A stretch of 5,898 bases of DNA from Elstera litoralis. GTDB taxonomy: Bacteria; Pseudomonadota; Alphaproteobacteria; Elsterales; Elsteraceae. Positions 1-5,754 of the stretch are shown here, one piece after another. The stretch's first letter is position 1, and each line of letters starts with the position of its first letter. Location of the stretch: the NCBI RefSeq assembly GCF_000963705.1, contig NZ_LAJY01000313.1, positions 1-5,898 on the forward strand, written 5' to 3'. The notes under the pieces were generated by a model. That model did no database searches and was not told the DNA's origin. It was given only the letters and a program-made list of their open reading frames with translations. The position numbers were made by a program, and so were the translations under genes.

Positions 1-411
1 CAGGCCGCTAAAGCCGAAATTCCAGCGATGGCGGCGCTCGCCTCCCTGCGCGACCAAGCCGAAGCCGATTTGCGCGCGCTGGGGGCGTTTCTACCGGCGG
101 CAACGGGTGCCGCGCGTCTGCCCAATTGCTTTTCGGTTGCCTTGCCGGGCAAGCCCGCCGAAACCCAGGTGATTGCCCTTGATCTTGCCGGGTTTGCCGT
201 CAGCGCCGGGTCCGCTTGCTCCTCGGGCAAGGTCAAGCGCAGCGCGGTCTTGGCAGCGATGGGCTATCCGGACGACATTGCGGGTTCCACAATCCGCGTC
301 AGTTTCGGCGTGGGGACAACAGCGGCGCAGTTGGCACACTTCTGTTCCGCGTGGCAACGGCTTGCAGGGCGCAGCGCCGCACCCCATACTGAAGCTGTTA
401 CGTTAGACTAA
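1..411 (+). CDS. Cysteine desulfurase (IscS/NifS-like), C-terminal part, 5' end outside window
   Basis: PLP-dependent enzyme that takes sulfur from L-cysteine as a protein-bound persulfide and passes it to Fe-S assembly or thiolation partners in the cytoplasm. The open frame enters at base 1 and gives 136 residues to a TAA at 409-411. The reading is set by SAGSACSSGK at fragment residues 68-77: Cys73 (codon 217-219) matches the persulfide-forming cysteine of class I desulfurases. The following STIRVSFG (about 96-103) matches the conserved IRxSxG segment near the C-terminus. The PLP-lysine half lies upstream, outside the window. The active-site loop reads ACSSG, not the ACTS of enterobacterial IscS, so I do not choose between IscS and a second NifS-type paralogue. 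It ends 18 nt before iscA and is probably cotranscribed with it. The internal ATG at 28 is not a start. Confidence 0.93.
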   Translation, partial: QAAKAEIPAMAALASLRDQAEADLRALGAFLPAATGAARLPNCFSVALPGKPAETQVIALDLAGFAVSAGSACSSGKVKRSAVLAAMGYPDDIAGSTIRVSFGVGTTAAQLAHFCSAWQRLAGRSAAPHTEAVTLD

Positions 412-429
412 GACTAAGGAGCCGCCCTT

Positions 430-801
430 ATGGCCCACGCCGATACATCCCCCGCGCCGCGCCCGGCCCCGAAAGCGGTGATCTCCCTCACCGATGCCGC
501 CGCCGCGCGCGTTAAATCGCTGCTGGAAAAGCGCGATCCGCCCGCCGTGGCTTTGCGCGTGGGAATCAAGACGCGCGGCTGCTCCGGCCTGTCTTACGCG
601 GTCGATTACGCCGACACGAAGATGCAGTTCGATGAAGTGGTGGAAGATAAGGGCGTGACCGTGCTGGTCGATCCGGCGGCGGTGATGTTCCTGATCGGCT
701 CCGAAATGGACTATCGCGAAGATAAATTCACCTCCGGCTTCACCTTTACCAATCCGAACGAAAAAGCCCGCTGCGGCTGCGGCGAAAGCTTCAGCGTTTA
801 G
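430..801 (+). CDS. iscA: A-type iron-sulfur carrier protein, IscA/HesB family
   Basis: Small cytoplasmic Fe-S carrier that receives clusters from a scaffold and delivers them to apo-proteins. The 123-residue product carries the three family cysteines: Cys51 in RGCSGLSY and Cys115 and Cys117 in the C-terminal CGCGESF. VDPAAVMFLIGSEMDY (80-95) and the TNPN segment (107-110) are typical of IscA/SufA rather than ErpA. The first 16 residues are an Ala/Pro-rich extension before the usual family start near VISLTDAA. The ATG at 430 has an AAGGAG ribosome site at 416-421 with 8-nt spacing, so I keep the extension; a GTG at 478 is the only obvious shorter choice and lacks such a site. The ribosome site overlaps a tandem GACTAA repeat (406-417) that includes the desulfurase stop codon. 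SufA is the main alternative name. Confidence 0.93.
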   Translation: MAHADTSPAPRPAPKAVISLTDAAAARVKSLLEKRDPPAVALRVGIKTRGCSGLSYAVDYADTKMQFDEVVEDKGVTVLVDPAAVMFLIGSEMDYREDKFTSGFTFTNPNEKARCGCGESFSV

Positions 802-815
802 TTTGCCTTTGGCGG

Positions 816-834
816 AAAAAGCTGCGCTTTTTTT
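816..834 (+). terminator. Weak terminator-like hairpin after iscA
   Basis: A perfect 7-bp stem (AAAAAGC at 816-822, GCTTTTT at 826-832) with a TGC loop is followed by two more T residues, 14 nt after the iscA stop. The A/U-rich stem makes it weak, but its place at the end of the first gene pair fits a rho-independent terminator, possibly a leaky one. Confidence 0.45.
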
Positions 835-859
835 ACGCTCAGACGCCGCGCGGGCTTAC

Positions 860-901
860 GAGTTTTTCAATTTTTTGATTCTGTTTAAGTGTGAAAAACT
901 C
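860..901. repeat. Perfect 10-bp inverted repeat upstream of the ferredoxin gene
   Basis: GAGTTTTTCA (860-869) and TGAAAAACTC (892-901) are exact reverse complements separated by 22 nt of AT-rich DNA. The spacer side also holds the short palindrome TCAATTTTTTGA (867-878). The repeat lies 65 nt before the fdx start, where a promoter for fdx-mnmA would be expected; a TTGATT at 875-880 is a poor -35 candidate with no clear -10. It may be an operator, an RNA stem in a long transcript, or chance in AT-rich sequence. It does not resemble the IscR or Irr consensus sites as I know them. Confidence 0.5.
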
Positions 902-965
902 TAGCCTAGACCGGCAGCATCCAAGCGGGTAAACAGGGGCGTTTTAACCCCCACGAGGAAAATCG

Positions 966-1298
966 ATGCCGAAATTGACCTTCATCGACCGCGACGGCAA
1001 TCGCCACGAGGTAGAAGCGCCGGTAGGCCTGTCGGTTCTGGAAATCGCGCATCGCAATCAGATCGATCTCGAAGGCGCGTGCGAAGGCTCGCTCGCCTGC
1101 TCCACCTGTCACGTCGTCGTCGATCCGGACGATTACGAGCGCCTGTCGGACGCCAGCGAAGACGAAGAAGATATGCTCGATCTCGCCTTCGGCCTCACCG
1201 CCACCTCGCGCCTCGGCTGCCAGATCATCATGACGGAAGAGCTGGACGGGCTGCGGGTTTCGCTGCCCACCGGCAGCCGCAATATGATGGCAGGCTAA
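966..1298 (+). CDS. Adrenodoxin-type [2Fe-2S] ferredoxin
   Basis: Small soluble electron carrier of the ISC/mitochondrial ferredoxin type, which supplies electrons for Fe-S cluster assembly or to specific oxidoreductases. The 110-residue product has cluster ligands Cys39, Cys45, Cys48 and Cys85 in the C-X5-C-X2-C-X36-C pattern (GACEGSLACSTCHV, then RLGCQI). The acidic stretch SDASEDEEDMLD (61-72) matches the helix by which this family docks with reductase and partner proteins. The tail VSLPTGSRNMM resembles the alphaproteobacterial and mitochondrial members. The ATG at 966 follows GAGGAA (955-960) with 5-nt spacing. mnmA starts 10 nt downstream, so the two genes are almost surely cotranscribed. 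The absence of hscA next door leaves open whether this is the main ISC ferredoxin or a paralogue, so I give no symbol. Confidence 0.94.
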   Translation: MPKLTFIDRDGNRHEVEAPVGLSVLEIAHRNQIDLEGACEGSLACSTCHVVVDPDDYERLSDASEDEEDMLDLAFGLTATSRLGCQIIMTEELDGLRVSLPTGSRNMMAG

Positions 1299-1308
1299 GA
1301 GGCCGCTT

Positions 1309-2445
1309 ATGCTCAACTCCCTCGGCATCGCAAAACCGCCCGCCGAAACGCGCGTGGTCGTTGCCATGTCCGGGGGGGTGGATAGTTCCGTTGTGGCCGC
1401 GCTTCTGAAGGAAGAGGGCTATGATGTCGTCGGGATCACACTTCAGCTTTACGATTTCGGCGCGGCCCTGCGCAAAGGTGCCTGCTGCGCGGGCCAGGAT
1501 ATTTACGACGCCGCGACAGTGGCTGAGCGCATCGGCATTCCCCATTACGTGCTCGATTATGAATCCCGCTTCAAAGAGCAGGTGATCGAAGAGTTTGCCG
1601 ATAGTTACGCGCGCGGCGAAACGCCAATCCCCTGCGTGCGCTGCAATCAGACGGTGAAGTTCCGCGATCTACTGGCCACCGCCCGCGATTTGGGGGCGGA
1701 TGCGCTGGCGACCGGCCATTACGTCCAGCGCCACCTTGGGCCGGACGGGCCGGAATTGCTGCGCGGGGCCGATGCGGCGCGCGATCAATCCTATTTTCTG
1801 TTTGCGACGACGCCCGAGCAGTTGGCCTATTTGCGCTTCCCGCTCGGGCATCTCAGCAAACTGGAAACGCGGGACCTCGCCCAGCGCTACGGGCTTTCGG
1901 TCCATGATAAACCCGACAGCCAGGATATCTGCTTCGTGCCCGATGGCGATTATGCCGCCATCGTCAAGCGCCTGCGCCCGGAAGCGGTGGAGCCCGGCGA
2001 GATTGTCGATCTTGCGGGGCGAGTCGTCGGCCAGCATCAGGGCGTCATTCATTACACCATCGGCCAGCGCCGGGGCCTTGGCTTGGGTGCGGAAGTGAGC
2101 GGCGGCGAGCCGCTGTTCGTTATCCGGTTAGAGCCGAACCGCCGCCGCGTCATCGTCGGCCCGCGCGCCGCCTTGGGGCGGGACCGGGTGCATGTGAAAG
2201 AGGTCAATTGGCTCGGGGCACCGGGGGTGACGGAGGCTGCTTGCACGGTCAAGCTGCGCTCGGCCCAGGCCCCTATCCCCGCCACCCTCGTTCGTCAGGC
2301 CGATGGCAGCGGTACGCTCACCTTGACCGCCCCCCAACACGGTATTGCGCCGGGGCAGGCCGCCGTTTTCTACGACGGCGAACGCGTGCTCGGCGGCGGC
2401 TGGATTACGGCGACCGAGCTTTCGGATTTGGAAGTGGCGGCCTAA
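1309..2445 (+). CDS. mnmA: tRNA-specific 2-thiouridylase MnmA
   Basis: Cytoplasmic enzyme that adenylates C2 of the wobble uridine (U34) of tRNA-Lys, -Glu and -Gln and replaces oxygen with sulfur relayed from a cysteine desulfurase. The 378-residue length is normal. The ATP PP-loop SGGVDSS is at residues 21-27. The catalytic cysteines expected for the family are Cys112 in PCVRCNQTVKF and Cys208 in DSQDICFVPDGDY. ATGHYV (134-139), RDQSYFLF (158-165) and HYTIGQRRGLGLG (248-260) are further family signatures; the C-terminal part is the usual beta-barrel region. A CACC-to-CC stretch, KGACCAGQD (57-64), adds two cysteines that I regard as a lineage trait. The ATG follows AAGAGG (1297-1302) at 6-nt spacing, overlapping the fdx stop. 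Recent work on E. coli MnmA argues for an essential [4Fe-4S] cluster, which makes the ferredoxin neighbour noteworthy. Confidence 0.97.
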   Translation: MLNSLGIAKPPAETRVVVAMSGGVDSSVVAALLKEEGYDVVGITLQLYDFGAALRKGACCAGQDIYDAATVAERIGIPHYVLDYESRFKEQVIEEFADSYARGETPIPCVRCNQTVKFRDLLATARDLGADALATGHYVQRHLGPDGPELLRGADAARDQSYFLFATTPEQLAYLRFPLGHLSKLETRDLAQRYGLSVHDKPDSQDICFVPDGDYAAIVKRLRPEAVEPGEIVDLAGRVVGQHQGVIHYTIGQRRGLGLGAEVSGGEPLFVIRLEPNRRRVIVGPRAALGRDRVHVKEVNWLGAPGVTEAACTVKLRSAQAPIPATLVRQADGSGTLTLTAPQHGIAPGQAAVFYDGERVLGGGWITATELSDLEVAA

Positions 2446-2477
2446 GGGCAGCCGCGCTGGATAATGCGCTGCTGCCC
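2446..2477. terminator. GC-rich stem-loop between convergent mnmA and chemoreceptor genes
   Basis: It starts at the base after the mnmA stop. GGGCAGC (2446-2452) pairs with GCTGCCC (2471-2477), then one mismatch, then GCGC (2454-2457) with GCGC (2466-2469), around an 8-nt loop. The 3' side of neither strand has a U-run, so it is not a textbook intrinsic terminator. Its place in a 52-nt convergent junction suggests a 3'-end stabiliser or two-way transcription stop. Confidence 0.5.
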
Positions 2478-2497
2478 GCCGAGTAGAACGTCAGGTT

Positions 2498-3787
2498 TTA
2501 CGCGCGCTGCAATTGTTCCAGCAGCAGTTTTACTTGCTTCTGTAGACCTTGAGACTGCTGCGTTAGATCATCGGCGGAACCCTGAACGGTTTGGGCGAGG
2601 GCCGCGCTTTCCGACATGCCGGTGGCGACCGTATCCAGCGTCTGATTCATCCCCCGCGTGACCGTTACGCCTTGCTGAACGGTGCGGGCGATCTCGCGGG
2701 TTGCGGCGTCCTGCTCCTCGACCGAGGCAGCGATTTGGGTATTGATCGTCTGCACCCGGCCAATGACTTCGGTGACCTTGTGGATAGCCTCCACCGCGCG
2801 CGCGGTTTCGGTCTGGACGGCAGCGATCTGCTCGCTGATTTCGTCCGTCGCCTTCGCGGTCTGGCTGGCGAGGCTCTTCACCTCGGTCGCCACCACGGCG
2901 AAGCCCTTACCCGCTTCCCCGGCGCGGGCGGCTTCGATGGTGGCGTTCAGCGCCAGCAGATTGGTTTGTCCGGCGATATTATTGATGAGATTCACCACTT
3001 GCCCGATGCGGTCCGCCGCCCCGGCCAGGGTTTGAATGATGCGGTTGGTACGCTCGGTTTCGTCGGTCGCGGTTTGGGAGATGGTCGACGCGTCGACCAC
3101 TTGCCGCCCGATTTCGGCAATGGAGGCCGAAAGTTCTTCCGTTGCCGCCGCCACGGTTTCCGACCCGCTGAGTGCTTGGCGCGAGGCCGCCGCCGCTGCG
3201 GAAAGCTGCTCTTGTGCCCGGCCTGCGGTTTGCGCCTGTCGCTGTGCTGCCGACCGCACCTCACCCGCGCGCGCCGCCGAAGTATCGACCGCCGTTCCGA
3301 CGGTTTGTTCGAGCTGCCCGGCAATCCGGCTTAGGGTTTCAACGCGCTCCGCCTGCTGTAATTGCAGCATCATGGCGTCGTTGATATCGATCAAAGTGCC
3401 GCAAACGCGCACGGCGATCCCCGTGCGATCCCGCGCCATCCCCGCCGTCGCGCGGAACCAATGGTACTCGCCGGTGCGCAGCTTCAGGCGATAGTTGACA
3501 TCATACGCGGTGCGCCCGCTTCGGTCTTTCATGGCCTTACCAAACATTGCGAAGGTGGCCGCGACGTCATCGGGATGCAATCGATCGGTTAAAGCGGCCA
3601 GCGTATTGGGAAAATCGCCGTTACCCGTGTATCCGAGAAGTTCGGCAAATTTCTTTGAATACGAAAACTGGCAATCGGGATGGGCCGGGTCTTCATTCAC
3701 CAAGTGAATATCCCATAGGCCAATCCCGACATGCTCTTTCAGCAGCCGGAGATCTTCAGCGCTGTTATTTTTCTTCCAGAGCGACAT
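2498..3787 (-). CDS. Soluble PAS-domain methyl-accepting chemotaxis protein
   Basis: Cytoplasmic chemoreceptor expected to signal to CheA/CheW. The 429-residue product has a PAS fold of the PAS_3 type at about 13-136 (LHPDD at 70-74, YRLKLRTGEYHWFRA at 99-113, then GTLIDIN). A short linker leads to a long Ala/Gln/Glu-rich coiled coil with the MCP signalling domain. The conserved hairpin tip, from NNIAGQTNLLALN to EAARAGEAGKGFAVVATEV, lies at about 269-303. I see no transmembrane segment, so the signal is internal; the PAS ligand cannot be told. Candidate methylation sites include the EEL and EEQ stretches near 217 and 357. There is no NWETF-type C-terminal pentapeptide. I chose the ATG at 3787; an in-frame TTG at 3829 would add 14 residues but lacks a ribosome site and would place the leader hairpin inside the gene. 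No other chemotaxis gene is nearby. Confidence 0.93.
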   Translation of the reverse strand: MSLWKKNNSAEDLRLLKEHVGIGLWDIHLVNEDPAHPDCQFSYSKKFAELLGYTGNGDFPNTLAALTDRLHPDDVAATFAMFGKAMKDRSGRTAYDVNYRLKLRTGEYHWFRATAGMARDRTGIAVRVCGTLIDINDAMMLQLQQAERVETLSRIAGQLEQTVGTAVDTSAARAGEVRSAAQRQAQTAGRAQEQLSAAAAASRQALSGSETVAAATEELSASIAEIGRQVVDASTISQTATDETERTNRIIQTLAGAADRIGQVVNLINNIAGQTNLLALNATIEAARAGEAGKGFAVVATEVKSLASQTAKATDEISEQIAAVQTETARAVEAIHKVTEVIGRVQTINTQIAASVEEQDAATREIARTVQQGVTVTRGMNQTLDTVATGMSESAALAQTVQGSADDLTQQSQGLQKQVKLLLEQLQRA

Positions 3788-3805
3788 TGTTTTAGACCCA
3801 ATCAC

Positions 3806-3830
3806 AAAAAATTGCCCCTCGCGGGACAAT
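3806..3830 (-). terminator. Terminator-like hairpin in the chemoreceptor leader
   Basis: Read on the - strand, TTGTCCC (3829-3823) pairs with GGGGCAA (3818-3812), including one U-G pair, around a GCGA loop of the stable GNRA class. Six T residues (3811-3806) follow directly. This has the form of an intrinsic terminator and lies 18 nt before the chemoreceptor ATG. It could be a second stop for readthrough from the aldehyde dehydrogenase gene or an attenuator. Confidence 0.6.
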
Positions 3831-3857
3831 AGCGAAGAACCAACATAAATTCACGTA

Positions 3858-3885
3858 TTTATCCGTTGTCACAAACTCACAACAA
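3858..3885 (-). promoter_or_regulatory. Possible promoter for the chemoreceptor gene
   Basis: On the - strand TTGTTG (3885-3880) and GATAAA (3863-3858) are 16 nt apart and lie downstream of the aldehyde dehydrogenase terminator. The match to the sigma-70 boxes is only 3/6 and 4/6. A rival candidate, TTGTCC (3829-3824) with TGTGAT (3806-3801) and a 17-nt spacer, overlaps the hairpin and would give a leader of only a few bases. Neither is secure. Confidence 0.25.
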
Positions 3886-3907
3886 TCAAAGGGCGGCGAC
3901 GGAGGCC

Positions 3908-3946
3908 AAAAAAAGGGCGAAGAAAGGGTAATACCTGTCTTCGCCC
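3908..3946 (-). terminator. Strong intrinsic terminator of the aldehyde dehydrogenase gene
   Basis: On the - strand, GGGCGAAGA (3946-3938) pairs perfectly with TCTTCGCCC (3923-3915), with three more inner pairs (AGG with CCT), and is followed by seven T residues (3914-3908). It begins 27 nt after the stop codon. Stem, GC content and U-run all fit a rho-independent terminator. Confidence 0.9.
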
Positions 3947-3973
3947 GCCTGCAAACTCTCGTAGGTCCGAGTT

Positions 3974-5500
3974 TTAAGTCATATTGAGAATGATCGTCTT
4001 CTTATGGGTGAAATGCTCCAGCATCGATTCGAGCGAGGCTTCCTTGCCCATACCCGATTGCTTGACCCCACCATAAGAAATATTCGGTTGCACGACGAGG
4101 TTCTGATTGACCTGCACTAGCCCCGCTTCCAAGCGCCGGGAACCGTCGAGCGCGGTTTTGAGATCCCGCGTCCAGATCGTCGCCGCCAATCCATAGTCGC
4201 TGTCGTTCGCCGCCGCGATCACCGCGTCGAAATCGCTCCAGGATTGAATGCAGGTGACGGGGCCGAAGATTTCTTCGCGCAACACGCGGCTATGGGCCGG
4301 AAGCCCGGTAAACACCACCGGCTGCGCGAACAGCCCCTTGGCGAAAGCCGGATCGGTCGGCATTTGCGCGCAGCGCAGCGCCGTGCCACCCTCGGCTTCG
4401 CCAATCGCCACATAATTTTGCACTTTCTCGAACTGATCCTGCGAGATGATCGTACCGATATCGGTCGCCTCGTCCAGCGGGTCGCCCATTTTCATCGCGT
4501 TCACCTTTTCGGTGAGCTTGGCGATGAAGGCGTCGTGCAGGTCGGCGTGAACATAGATGCGGCTCGCCGCCGTGCAGCTTTGGCCCTGGCGGGTGAAGCG
4601 CACGCCCGCAATCGCGCCCGCAACGGCGCGGTCCAGGTCGGCGTCGGCACAGACGATCATCGGCGATTTGCCGCCGAGTTCCAGCGTGACCGGAATGAGC
4701 TTATCCGCCGCCGCACGCGCCACGATCTTGCCGGTCTCGACCGAGCCCGTGAACGTCACCTTCTTCACCACCGGATGCGCCACCAGCGGCGCGCCGCACT
4801 CCGGCCCAAAGCCGGAGAGAATATTGAGCGTGCCCGCCGGCAGCACCGACGCCATGATCTGACAGGCGCGCAAGACCGCCAGCGGCGCTTCTTCCGCCGA
4901 TTTGACGATAACGGTATTGCCCGCCACCAGCGCCGGGGCGATTTTAAGCGCCATCAGCATCATCGGCACGTTCCACGGAATGATCGCGCCGACCACGCCC
5001 AGGGGTTCATGCACCGTTACCGTTAGCATATCGGGGTTGAACGGCACGGTTTCGCCCTTCATTTCCGGGGCGAGGCCGCCGAAGAAGGTGAAGACATCGG
5101 CCAGTACCGAGGCTTCCACTCGGCTTTCGGTGCGCAGGGCCTTGCCGGTTTCGAGCGCAACGAGACGGCCCAGTTCTTCCACATGCTCTTGCAGCTTCTG
5201 CCCGCAGGCCGCCACCAACTTACCGCGCTCGCGCACCGGGAGGGCGGCCCAGAACTTTTGCGCTCTATGGGCGGCCTCGGCGGCACGATCCACATCGGCG
5301 GCTTCCCCCAAAGCCGCCTCAGCCACGGTTTCGCCATTGGCGGGGTTTACCACCGGAAAAGTCTTGCCGCTCAGGGCAGGAACCAAGGCGCCATCGATCA
5401 GCAGTTTGCCGGACAAGGCCCGCGCCAGCAGTTTCGGATCGAGCACGGGGTCGAGCCCAGGCGCAGGCAGCGTGAGGGCATCAGAACGCGGAACAGTCAC
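3974..5500 (-). CDS. NAD(P)-dependent aldehyde dehydrogenase (ALDH superfamily)
   Basis: Cytoplasmic enzyme that oxidises an aldehyde to the carboxylic acid using NAD+ or NADP+. With the GTG start at 5500 the product has 508 residues, a normal length. Expected active-site residues are all present: Asn177 in IIPWNVP, Lys200 in VKSAEEAP, the cofactor-binding GSVETG (252-257), Glu274 in LELGGKSP, the nucleophile Cys309 in QGQSC, and Glu410 in REEIFGPV. The C-terminal SYGGVKQSGMGKEASLE segment is the usual oligomerisation and substrate-channel region. The first 25 residues or so, rich in Pro and Leu, are an extension before the core. I chose GTG because GGAGG (5513-5509) lies 8 nt upstream; an upstream in-frame TTG at 5518 has no ribosome site. 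Substrate cannot be assigned from sequence alone, and no pathway neighbour helps. It ends in its own terminator and is probably monocistronic. Confidence 0.95.
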   Translation of the reverse strand: MTVPRSDALTLPAPGLDPVLDPKLLARALSGKLLIDGALVPALSGKTFPVVNPANGETVAEAALGEAADVDRAAEAAHRAQKFWAALPVRERGKLVAACGQKLQEHVEELGRLVALETGKALRTESRVEASVLADVFTFFGGLAPEMKGETVPFNPDMLTVTVHEPLGVVGAIIPWNVPMMLMALKIAPALVAGNTVIVKSAEEAPLAVLRACQIMASVLPAGTLNILSGFGPECGAPLVAHPVVKKVTFTGSVETGKIVARAAADKLIPVTLELGGKSPMIVCADADLDRAVAGAIAGVRFTRQGQSCTAASRIYVHADLHDAFIAKLTEKVNAMKMGDPLDEATDIGTIISQDQFEKVQNYVAIGEAEGGTALRCAQMPTDPAFAKGLFAQPVVFTGLPAHSRVLREEIFGPVTCIQSWSDFDAVIAAANDSDYGLAATIWTRDLKTALDGSRRLEAGLVQVNQNLVVQPNISYGGVKQSGMGKEASLESMLEHFTHKKTIILNMT

Positions 5501-5508
5501 AGGGTTTT

Positions 5509-5513
5509 CCTCC
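5509..5513 (-). promoter_or_regulatory. Ribosome binding site that fixes the aldehyde dehydrogenase GTG start
   Basis: GGAGG on the - strand lies 8 nt before the GTG at 5500-5498. The longer frame from TTG at 5518 would place this site inside the coding region, so the site decides for the shorter protein. Confidence 0.75.
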
Positions 5514-5583
5514 ACCAAAAGCCGGGCGACTTGAAGCCCGTTGCGTATTTTTCAGTGTGCCCTCAAAAGCGGGTACGGGTTTG

Positions 5584-5638
5584 GCGCACTGTCGTTTCAG
5601 ACTATCAGTTGGTCGCGCACCTGTCTAAATCGTGACAG
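5584..5638. promoter_or_regulatory. Repeated and dyad elements in the divergent intergenic region
   Basis: CTGTC (5621-5625) and GACAG (5634-5638) form a dyad with an 8-nt spacer. The left half is part of GCGCACCTGTC (5615-5625), which nearly repeats GCGCACTGTC at 5584-5593, about three helical turns away. This pattern, between the divergent aldehyde dehydrogenase and lipoprotein genes, could be a pair of operator sites. No regulator gene is visible and I recognise no known consensus. Confidence 0.3.
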
Positions 5639-5655
5639 AAACGTAAGTTGTGCGG

Positions 5656-5683
5656 TGGGGTGGATTCTGATGGAATCGCCCCA
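5656..5683. other. Interrupted stem-loop in the divergent intergenic region
   Basis: TGGGG (5656-5660) pairs with CCCCA (5679-5683) and GATTC (5663-5667) with GAATC (5673-5677), separated by a small 2x1 internal loop, around TGATG. A run of five T residues follows at 5689-5693 on the + strand. No + strand gene ends here, so a terminator role is unexplained; an untranslated RNA or a protein-binding dyad is possible. Confidence 0.35.
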
Positions 5684-5704
5684 TGCGCTTTTTCCGCCGG
5701 AATT

Positions 5705-5710
5705 TTGACA
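5705..5710 (+). promoter_or_regulatory. Consensus -35 box upstream of the lipoprotein gene
   Basis: TTGACA is an exact sigma-70 -35 match 44 nt before the lipoprotein start. At 16-18 nt downstream there is no good -10 box; TACAGA at 5734-5739 is too far (23 nt). The promoter may need an activator, or the match is chance. Confidence 0.3.
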
Positions 5711-5754
5711 GGATTGGTCGGTAGAGCAAGCGCTACAGACTTATGTGGGGATAG

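Noticed and set aside
406..417. Tandem GACTAA repeat at the desulfurase stop
   Set aside because: Only two 6-nt copies, overlapping a stop codon and a ribosome site; most simply chance or a small slippage duplication.
936..952. GGGG/CCCC mini-dyad before the ferredoxin start
   Set aside because: Only four pairs around an 8-nt loop; not stronger than chance and not placed to hide the ribosome site convincingly.
906..1367. - strand open frame (153 residues) across the ferredoxin gene
   Set aside because: It lies opposite a ferredoxin with all four cluster cysteines and runs into mnmA; there is no ribosome site or recognisable motif.
2591..3334. + strand open frame (247 residues) opposite the chemoreceptor
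   Set aside because: It is antisense to the conserved MCP signalling domain, has no family motif, and is Arg/Gly-rich as expected of a shadow.
4244..5026. Long + strand open frame (260 residues) inside the aldehyde dehydrogenase gene
   Set aside because: It is antisense to a gene with every ALDH catalytic motif. Its His/Arg-rich composition is typical of a GC-rich shadow frame.
5523..5540. CGGGC/GCCCG hairpin in the aldehyde dehydrogenase leader
   Set aside because: A 5-bp stem with an 8-nt loop, no U-run and no overlap with the ribosome site, so no role can be supported.
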